Origin: an uncultured Bacteroidales bacterium
GTDB taxonomy: Bacteria > Bacteroidota > Bacteroidia > Bacteroidales > Paludibacteraceae
Direction: 5' to 3'
DNA: 18,392 nt
NCBI GenBank assembly: GCA_937901025.1
Contig: CALCGR010000120.1
Span: 1-18,392, forward strand
The position numbers and the translations under genes are program-made. The notes below the pieces were generated by a model. It did not search any database. It had not been told where the DNA came from and saw only the letters and a list, made by a program, of their open reading frames with translations. Below, in pieces: positions 13,216 through 18,392 of this stretch. Each line of letters opens with the position of its first letter. Within the stretch, counting starts at the first letter, position 1.

Positions 13216-14531
13216 ATGGCGTATAAATCAAAATCTTCTGTTTTGGTAATAGTGACGTTGTAAAACTGTCCGATATGCAGGGGCCTCTTGGCGGAAACGA
13301 GAATCTCGCAATCTACCTCGGGACTGTCCCACTCGCTGCGGCCGATATAGTAATCCCCCTCTTTGCGGTCAATCACTACGGGCATCACTTGTCCGACTTT
13401 CGTTTGCAGTATCTCAGCGGAAATCTGTTGTTGGATAGCCATCAGTTCCGCCTGTCGTGTTTGTTTCACCGACTCGGGGATATCGTCTTTGTAGTGTAGG
13501 TTGGCATATGTCCCCTCCTCATCGGAGTAGGTAAACGTGCCCATCCGCTCGAACCGTTGCTTGCTTATCCATTGCTTAAGGGTAGCAAAATCCTCCTCGG
13601 TCTCTCCGGGGTGCCCTACCATAATCGTAGTGCGGATACAGATACCCGGTACTTTGCGCCGGATACGCGCAATCAGTGCGTCCTGCTCGGCGGCGGAGAT
13701 GTGCCGCTTCATCAGCGAGAGCATGTGGTCCGTACAATGTTGCAAAGCGATATCGAGGTATTTGCATACGTTCTTGTGTTTGACCATCACGGGTAGGATG
13801 TCGTACGGAAAATCCGTCGGGTAGGCATAGTGCAACCGAATCCATCGTACCCCCGGTATCTGCGCCATTGCGTCAATCAATTGCGGCAAGCGGTGTTGAT
13901 GTCCTTCCAAGTCTAAACCATAGGAAGATAGGTCTTGGGCAATGATATTAAACTCCTTCACCCCTTGTGCCGCTAAGGCTTGCACTTCTCGCAAAATCTC
14001 CTCTTCGGGTCGCGACACGTGTCGGCCGGTAATCAGCGGAATAGCGCAGTACGAACACATGCGGTTGCACCCTTCGGAAATCTTGATATAGGTGTAGTGC
14101 TTCGGGGTGGTTTGTTTGCGAATAAACTTTAAACTATCGCCGCTAGGCGCAACTTCTCTAAACTCTAAACTTTCAACTCTCAACTGTTTGGCAAGTTCCA
14201 TGAAATCGAACTTGCCAAACCACGCATCCACTTCGGGAATCTCGGTGGTGAGTTCCTTGAGGTAGCGTTGGCTGAGGCACCCCATAACGTAGAGTTGTTT
14301 GAGTTTGCCAGCTTGCTTGCGCTCGACGAGTTGGAGAATCGTTTGAATACTCTCCTCTTTGGCGTCGCCGATGAACCCGCAGGTGTTGACAATCGCAATC
14401 TCCCCCATCAAGCGTGAGGGGTCGTGACGACAGGTCCATCCTTGGGCTTCCAACGCACCCATCAGTCGTTCGGTATCCACCAAGTTCTTGGAGCATCCGA
14501 GGCTAATAATATCAATTGTTTTTTCCTTCAA
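13209..14531 (-). CDS. rimO: Ribosomal protein S12 methylthiotransferase RimO
   Basis: This 440-aa radical-SAM enzyme methylthiolates an Asp of ribosomal protein S12. The N-terminal MTTase domain has the cluster-binding cysteines C13 (SLGCSKNLVD), C51 (VNTCGFI) and C85 (VMGCLSQ). The radical-SAM motif is C155-x3-C159-x2-C162 (EGCNRMCSYC). LDIALQHCTD (259-268) fits RimO rather than MiaB. A C-terminal TRAM domain spans about 375-440 (MPVVIDRKEGDYYIGRSEWD). Residues 117-136 between the first two domains are coded by a heptamer repeat block (14123-14186). The start is TTG at 14531: no in-frame ATG lies upstream before a stop at 14540-14538, and this start gives the normal MKEKTIDIISLGCSKN N-terminus. 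It follows recQ after a 47-nt repeat-filled gap. Confidence 0.95.
   Translation of the reverse strand: MKEKTIDIISLGCSKNLVDTERLMGALEAQGWTCRHDPSRLMGEIAIVNTCGFIGDAKEESIQTILQLVERKQAGKLKQLYVMGCLSQRYLKELTTEIPEVDAWFGKFDFMELAKQLRVESLEFREVAPSGDSLKFIRKQTTPKHYTYIKISEGCNRMCSYCAIPLITGRHVSRPEEEILREVQALAAQGVKEFNIIAQDLSSYGLDLEGHQHRLPQLIDAMAQIPGVRWIRLHYAYPTDFPYDILPVMVKHKNVCKYLDIALQHCTDHMLSLMKRHISAAEQDALIARIRRKVPGICIRTTIMVGHPGETEEDFATLKQWISKQRFERMGTFTYSDEEGTYANLHYKDDIPESVKQTRQAELMAIQQQISAEILQTKVGQVMPVVIDRKEGDYYIGRSEWDSPEVDCEILVSAKRPLHIGQFYNVTITKTEDFDLYAIC
14123..14186. repeat. Heptamer repeat block inside rimO (same family as in mutS2)
   Basis: On the plus strand, TAAACTC (14159), TAAACTT (14166), TCAACTC (14173) and TCAACTG (14180) run in tandem. 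In the coding sense these are CAGTTGA, GAGTTGA, AAGTTTA and GAGTTTA. Two more units, TAAACTT and TAAACTA (14123-14136), lie beyond a 22-bp spacer holding a CGCC-GCTA-GGCG hairpin. The four-copy part encodes QLRVESLEFR, matching the MutS2 linker. Confidence 0.85.
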
Positions 14532-14532
14532 C

Positions 14533-14584
14533 TCTAGTTAGTCTAGTTAATCTAGTTAGTCTAGTTAATCTAGTTGGTCTAGTT
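14533..14584. repeat. Six nonamers filling the recQ/rimO junction
   Basis: Units TCTAGTTAG (14533, 14551), TCTAGTTAA (14542, 14560), TCTAGTTGG (14569) and a truncated TCTAGTT (14578) are in tandem. The last unit supplies the recQ stop codon (TAG, 14581-14579). The first abuts the TTG start of rimO. Each unit contains the palindrome CTAG. The whole intergenic gap is repeat. Confidence 0.92.
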
Positions 14585-16765
14585 CCCCAACTCGCTATGG
14601 AACTTGATGCGCACCAGTCTCACGTGCAGTTCGTCGTAATAATCGTATCCGAGTTCCTCCATGGCGGCTTTGATGTTATCGTTATCTGCGCTCTTGAAGT
14701 ACTCGTAGATGTCTTCTAATTCGTCGGGGTCTACCACCTCGTTGATGAAGTAACTGATATTGAGTTTGGTGCCGCTATAGACAATAGCCTCAATCTCTTC
14801 GAGCATTTCCTCCATAGACATGCCCATCGATTCGGCGAGGTCGTCTAAGGCTACGCGACGATCGATGGCTTGGATGATGCTGATCTTACGGGTGGAGTCT
14901 TTGGCTACGGTGCGAACGCGCAAGTCTTCGGGACGGATAATCTCGTTTTCTTCTACATATTCCTTAATAATACGGATAAACTCGTCCCCGTAGCGTTTCG
15001 CTTTTCCGGCACCCACACCCGGGATGTTTTGTAGTTCCTCGAGGGTGATGGGATAGGTGGTAGCCATCGCCTCCAACGAGGGGTCTTGGAAGATGACAAA
15101 GGGCGGCACATCTTGCTGCTTACTGATTTTCTTGCGTACATCTTTGAGGATGGCGAATAGTACATCATCGGCAGCGGCGCAGGTGATACCTCCGGCGGGT
15201 TCTATGATCTCATCTTCATCCTCGTCGTGTACCTCGATGGGCACCTCAAATTTGCCTCCGCGTTTGAGGAATTTCTTGCCTTCGGGGGTCACCTTCAGAT
15301 CGCCATATGACTCGATATCTTTTTGGATATAACCGGCAAGCATGGCTTGACGAAGAATAGCGTATAGGGTGGATTCTTCTTCGTCCTTGGCGGTACCGAA
15401 GTTTTCCATTCCGTCGTGGTGGTAGCTGATGACGGTGGAAGTCTCGTTGCCGTGGAGGATATCCACAATGTGCTCGGCTTTGAATTTCTCGTTGAGTTGG
15501 AGGATGGTCTCGAGCGCAATCTGCAAGAGTTCCGTGCTATCGACCATTCGGTAGGTCTTACGGCAGTTGTCGCAGCACCCGCAGTTATCCTCCTCATATT
15601 CCTCACCGAAATAATGGAGCAGCAGTTTCCTGCGGCAGATGGAGGATTCTGCATACTGTTGGGTCTCAAAGAGCAGCAGGTTTCCGATCTCTTGTTCGGC
15701 AATGGGTTTATCGCGTTGGAACTTACGCAAACGCTCAATATCTTTGGGACTGTAGTAACAGATACATTGACCTTCGCCTCCATCGCGTCCGGCGCGACCG
15801 GTCTCCTGGTAGTAGCCTTCGAGGGACTTGGGGATATCGTAGTGCACCACGAACCTCACATCCGGCTTATCGATACCCATACCGAAGGCGATGGTAGCTA
15901 CGATGACTTGACATTTCTCCATCAAGAACGCGTCTTGGTTCTCCGTACGCGTGGCGGCATCCATGCCGGCGTGGTAGGGTAGAGCGGAGATGTTGTTCAC
16001 TTGTAGTGTCTGCGCTAAGTCTTCTACTTCCTTGCGGGCAAGACAATAGACGATACCCGACTTGCCATTCATCGAGCGGATATATCGAATCAAGTCCTTG
16101 TCCACATCGTCGGTCTTCTGCCTTACTTCGTAATAGAGGTTCGGGCGGTTGAAGGAGGACTTGAATACGGTGGCGTCCATCATGTCGAGGTTCTTCTGAA
16201 TGTCGTGTTGCACCTTTGGGGTTGCTGTCGCGGTCAAGGCAATGATGGGTGCCTTACCGATGCGTTCTACCATCGAACGAATCTGCCGATACTCCGGGCG
16301 GAAGTCATGTCCCCATTCGGAGATACAGTGGGCTTCGTCCACCGCGTAGAAGGATATCTTTACGCCTTTGAGGAAGTCTACATTCTCATTCTTCTGTAGG
16401 GATTCGGGGGCTAAATAAAGTAACTTCGTTTTGCCGGATAGCACGTCGCTCTTCACCGCGTTGATCTCCGGTCGGGAAAGGGAGGAGTTGATGAAGTGAG
16501 CCACACCGTCTTCCTCCGAGTAGTTCCGCATCGCATCCACTTGGTTTTTCATTAGTGCGATGAGGGGGGAAACGACGATGGCTACACCCTCCATCAGTAG
16601 GGAGGGCAATTGGTAGCAGAGCGACTTGCCACCGCCGGTGGGCATAAGTACAAACGTGTCGTTCCCATCCATCAAATTATTGATGATAGCCTCTTGATTC
16701 CCCTTGAAGGAGTCAAACCCAAAATTGTGCTGTAACGCAGCAATTAATTCTTCGTGTTGTGTCAT
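14579..16765 (-). CDS. recQ: ATP-dependent DNA helicase RecQ
   Basis: This 728-aa 3'-5' superfamily-2 helicase acts in recombination and fork repair. It has FKGNQEAII (20-28, motif 0), Walker A MPTGGGKS (41-48), the DEAH box VDEAHCISEWGHDFRPEY (142-159), TATAT (178-182) and QETGRAGRDG (320-329). The zinc site is C377, C395, C398 and C401. The RQC winged-helix domain spans about 405-505. After an acidic linker (EVHDEDEDEI) comes an HRDC domain (about 533-604) with IPGVGAGKAKRYG, and then a C-terminal extension of about 120 aa. The ATG at 16765 is chosen over an in-frame TTG at 16795. The promoter -7 box covers 16793-16800, so that TTG would be upstream of the transcript start. It is the first gene of the nine-gene minus operon. 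Confidence 0.96.
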   Translation of the reverse strand: MTQHEELIAALQHNFGFDSFKGNQEAIINNLMDGNDTFVLMPTGGGKSLCYQLPSLLMEGVAIVVSPLIALMKNQVDAMRNYSEEDGVAHFINSSLSRPEINAVKSDVLSGKTKLLYLAPESLQKNENVDFLKGVKISFYAVDEAHCISEWGHDFRPEYRQIRSMVERIGKAPIIALTATATPKVQHDIQKNLDMMDATVFKSSFNRPNLYYEVRQKTDDVDKDLIRYIRSMNGKSGIVYCLARKEVEDLAQTLQVNNISALPYHAGMDAATRTENQDAFLMEKCQVIVATIAFGMGIDKPDVRFVVHYDIPKSLEGYYQETGRAGRDGGEGQCICYYSPKDIERLRKFQRDKPIAEQEIGNLLLFETQQYAESSICRRKLLLHYFGEEYEEDNCGCCDNCRKTYRMVDSTELLQIALETILQLNEKFKAEHIVDILHGNETSTVISYHHDGMENFGTAKDEEESTLYAILRQAMLAGYIQKDIESYGDLKVTPEGKKFLKRGGKFEVPIEVHDEDEDEIIEPAGGITCAAADDVLFAILKDVRKKISKQQDVPPFVIFQDPSLEAMATTYPITLEELQNIPGVGAGKAKRYGDEFIRIIKEYVEENEIIRPEDLRVRTVAKDSTRKISIIQAIDRRVALDDLAESMGMSMEEMLEEIEAIVYSGTKLNISYFINEVVDPDELEDIYEYFKSADNDNIKAAMEELGYDYYDELHVRLVRIKFHSELGN

Positions 16766-16792
16766 TTTTATTAATCCACATTTATCGTGCTG

Positions 16793-16824
16793 CAAAGGTA
16801 ATCATTTTTTTTGATATATGCAAG
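16793..16824 (-). promoter_or_regulatory. Bacteroidota-type promoter of the recQ operon
   Basis: On the minus strand a CTTG -33 box (16824-16821) and a TACCTTTG -7 box (16800-16793, fitting TAnnTTTG) are separated by 20 bp. Transcription should start near 16786, leaving a leader of about 20 nt before the recQ ATG at 16765. No other comparably clear promoter was noticed before the end of the operon at 4499, although I did not search every internal site exhaustively. Confidence 0.82.
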
Positions 16825-16940
16825 TGTTTTGTGTTTTTTTTGTGTTTTTTAGTATTTTTGTCGATTTTGTCCCTTTTTTGAATAGGGATATTTTGCAAAC
16901 AAAAGCGGACAATATCACAAAATTTTTAAAAAAATCGCGC

Positions 16941-16954
16941 ATACGCTTGCGTAT
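16941..16954. promoter_or_regulatory. Inverted repeat over the surface-protein -33 box
   Basis: ATACGC and GCGTAT flank a central TT, and the CTTG -33 box (16946-16949) sits in the middle. It may be an operator or simply a by-product of a promoter sequence with a CGTATAT extension. Confidence 0.4.
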
Positions 16955-16977
16955 ATAAAAAATAATGTGTAATTTTG
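16946..16977 (+). promoter_or_regulatory. Bacteroidota-type promoter of the surface-protein gene
   Basis: A CTTG -33 box (16946-16949) and a TAATTTTG -7 box (16970-16977, fitting TAnnTTTG) are separated by 20 bp. A start near 16984 gives an A-rich leader of about 88 nt ahead of the ATG at 17072. A-rich, weakly structured leaders are common for strongly translated Bacteroidota genes. Confidence 0.8.
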
Positions 16978-17071
16978 CACGTTCTTTTGGCTTAACGAAA
17001 AAATAAAATGCACAAAAGCATATAAAACTAACAACATTATTAACAATTTAACAAACAAAATTTTTACAAAA

Positions 17072-18392
17072 ATGAAAAGAAAATTTCTTAGTCTGTTTGC
17101 TGCGTTGGCTTTGGCTGTGACAGCTTCCGCGCAGCTTAGGTTCGGTGAAGAGTACGTTCGAGCCGATTTTGATGATCCGGCAACTACGCCGACTAAAGTC
17201 TATGCTAGTTGGTACACAAATGAAAGCGGCAGTGATGGCCGTATCCGTCTTAACAAACCACTCGGTGCAACAGAAGCCTATGCTGTAATCGCACTCGAGG
17301 GCGGTAAACCTGCATCCGTAGATTTTGGTTATGCTGTTTGGACTATTTTGGCTTCGGGTGTTTATTTTGCTGTTGAAGAATCTGCGGATAAGCAAAATTG
17401 GGACAAAGTTGCCGATTTTGACAAACCGAAAAACCTTAATACTTGGCACGATGAGTACAATTGGCCGGTAAAAGAAACCACGCGTTACCTTCGTTTTAGG
17501 TATAAAGGTACATATGATGGCGATTTCCGTAAGATTAAAGTCAAAGCTTTGCACGAGAGTGCTACGATTTCGTTAAACGTAGATAAATCGGGTCTCGACT
17601 TCGGTCAAACGGATTCGACGGTAACGAGCGTTGACTCTACTATCACCGTTACTTGGTCTGATTTAGGTAATATCCATGCCTATTTCCCCGATGGCGAAAA
17701 TGCAGATAGTATCTTCTCGGTTAAACCTGCTGTTATTAGTTCTGAATTCGGTTCCGGTTCGGGCGATTTCACTGTTTCGGCTAATCCTAAAGGTTTGCAA
17801 CCCGGTGTCTATACCGCTAACTTATATGTTGAGGGTGTTTATTCTGATGATGAGGACTGGCGTGAGCGTATCGTGCCTTTGAAAGTGGTTGTTCGCGGTG
17901 AGCAAGAGATTACTTGGTATGGCAGCACCGAAGATTCTACAGAAGTACATTTGTGCATCGAGCCTCGTCCTACCATTGAGCGTGCTACTACTAATCCGGA
18001 AGATAGGTCTCTTACCTACGAGTCCGATAACAGAAACGTTATCTTTATTTATAATAACCGCCCGTATGTTAACCAATCGCATATAACAGGCGACGCTTAT
18101 GTAACGGCTAGACAAGCAGGTGATGAGGTTTATGCTCCTGCTCAACTGACTCGTCACTTCATTGTGCACGATACTACGGAATTTGATACCATCTTCGCTA
18201 CGATTTGCGACAACGAGCCTTTCTATATCGGTGAGCAATCTTGGACTCCAAAGCAAGATACGGTTATTGATACTGACACTACTACTTTCTATGGAAGTAA
18301 AATGCGCATCCACGCAAACGTAACCGTTAACCCGACCTATGATGTAACGGATGACCAAATCGCTCTTTGCGAAGGTGAGGAGTTCTCTTGGA
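17072..18392 (+). CDS. Large secreted Ig-like/cysteine-repeat surface protein, N-terminal part
   Basis: The frame is open for 440 codons and continues past the right edge. Residues 1-20 are a signal peptide (MKRKFLSLFAALALAVTASA). Residues about 25-160 look like a beta-sandwich (FDDPATTP, VDFGYAVWTI, TRYLRFRYKG), possibly carbohydrate-binding or F5/8-like. Residues 166-275 resemble the Bacteroidota choice-of-anchor/HYDIN-like Ig fold (LDFGQTDSTVTSVDSTITV, SGSGDFTVSANPKGLQPGVYTANLYV). Residues 276-366 form another Ig-like unit. From about 367, cysteine-motif repeats begin (ATICDNEPFYIGEQSW, VNPTY, then ALCEGEEFSW), as in large exported Bacteroidota proteins. Type IX secretion is a guess, since the C-terminus is not visible. 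Codons look more T-ending (GCT, GTT, GAT) than in the neighbouring housekeeping genes. Confidence 0.85.
   Translation, partial: MKRKFLSLFAALALAVTASAQLRFGEEYVRADFDDPATTPTKVYASWYTNESGSDGRIRLNKPLGATEAYAVIALEGGKPASVDFGYAVWTILASGVYFAVEESADKQNWDKVADFDKPKNLNTWHDEYNWPVKETTRYLRFRYKGTYDGDFRKIKVKALHESATISLNVDKSGLDFGQTDSTVTSVDSTITVTWSDLGNIHAYFPDGENADSIFSVKPAVISSEFGSGSGDFTVSANPKGLQPGVYTANLYVEGVYSDDEDWRERIVPLKVVVRGEQEITWYGSTEDSTEVHLCIEPRPTIERATTNPEDRSLTYESDNRNVIFIYNNRPYVNQSHITGDAYVTARQAGDEVYAPAQLTRHFIVHDTTEFDTIFATICDNEPFYIGEQSWTPKQDTVIDTDTTTFYGSKMRIHANVTVNPTYDVTDDQIALCEGEEFSW

Larger units (their letters stand above)
16766..17071. other. Divergent intergenic region between recQ and the surface-protein gene
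   Basis: This 306-bp AT-rich stretch has no credible ORF or structured RNA that I can see. It holds the recQ promoter (16793-16824), T-rich repeats of a GTGTTTT type (about 16824-16850), a weaker promoter-like pair (16828-16860), an inverted repeat (16941-16954) and the surface-protein promoter (16946-16977). An A-rich, G-poor leader of about 85 nt precedes the ATG at 17072. Confidence 0.7.

Noticed and set aside
14533..14584. CRISPR-like or attachment-site repeat
   Set aside because: The units are contiguous 9-mers without spacers, and no integrase or cas gene is present.
15416..15982. 188-aa open frame antisense to recQ
   Set aside because: Shadow of the recQ zinc-finger and helicase region, with no family resemblance or initiation signals.
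16766..16795. Upstream TTG start for recQ giving 738 aa
   Set aside because: The TTG falls in the promoter -7 box, upstream of the expected transcript start, and the ATG at 16765 gives the usual RecQ N-terminus.
16828..16860. Second plus-strand promoter (TTTG and TATTTTTG, 21-bp spacer)
   Set aside because: The stretch is so T-rich that such matches are expected by chance. The pair at 16946-16977 is better placed and has the 20-bp spacer seen at the other promoters.

Overview
The window looks like a chromosomal segment of a Bacteroidales (Bacteroidota) bacterium. Four promoters match the Bacteroidota primary-sigma pattern (TTG-type -33 box, TAnnTTTG -7 box, 20 bp spacer). The gene content also fits: b558-type SdhC followed by SdhA, a short DUF721/DciA-like protein joined to MutS2, HU-family proteins, and a secreted repeat-rich surface protein. 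I cannot name a genus from the sequence alone.

Layout. (1) 1-824, minus strand: sdhC followed by the first 32 codons of sdhA, the start of a succinate dehydrogenase/fumarate reductase operon that leaves the window to the left. (2) 825-965: a compact divergent promoter region. The -33 boxes of the two promoters are the two ends of one perfect 16-bp palindrome. (3) 966-4502, plus strand: a LysM glucosaminidase, a DUF721/DciA-like protein and MutS2, all translationally overlapping, with an intrinsic terminator at 4601-4624 inside the opposing gene. (4) 4499-16765, minus strand: nine tightly packed genes read from a promoter at 16793-16824. They are recQ, rimO, an HU protein, an HU-transmembrane-LysM fusion, uvrA, an ABC-F ATPase, a polysaccharide-deacetylase-like protein, a GT-B glycosyltransferase and a GT2 glycosyltransferase. 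Most junctions overlap or have gaps of 2-4 nt. (5) 16766-17071: an AT-rich divergent intergenic region. (6) 17072 to the end, plus strand: the first 440 codons of a large secreted, Ig-like, cysteine-motif-repeat protein.

How the genes fit together. The minus operon joins DNA maintenance (RecQ, UvrA, HU), translation-linked functions (RimO on ribosomal protein S12, ABC-F on the ribosome) and envelope glycan work (deacetylase, two glycosyltransferases). The HU-LysM fusion physically combines a DNA-binding fold and a peptidoglycan-binding fold in one membrane protein. The plus operon similarly pairs cell-wall cleavage with replication/ribosome-rescue type proteins.

The most unusual signal is a set of short tandem repeats. 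One heptamer family (GAGTTKA type) lies in frame in the interdomain linkers of both MutS2 and RimO and encodes the same nonapeptide, LRVESLEFR. One nonamer family (AAATCCGGA type) lies in frame in linkers of both MutS2 and the ABC-F protein. Three gene junctions (sdhC/sdhA, ABC-F/deacetylase, recQ/rimO) are filled with other 7- or 9-bp tandem repeats. No CRISPR array, transposase, integrase, rRNA or tRNA was recognised.
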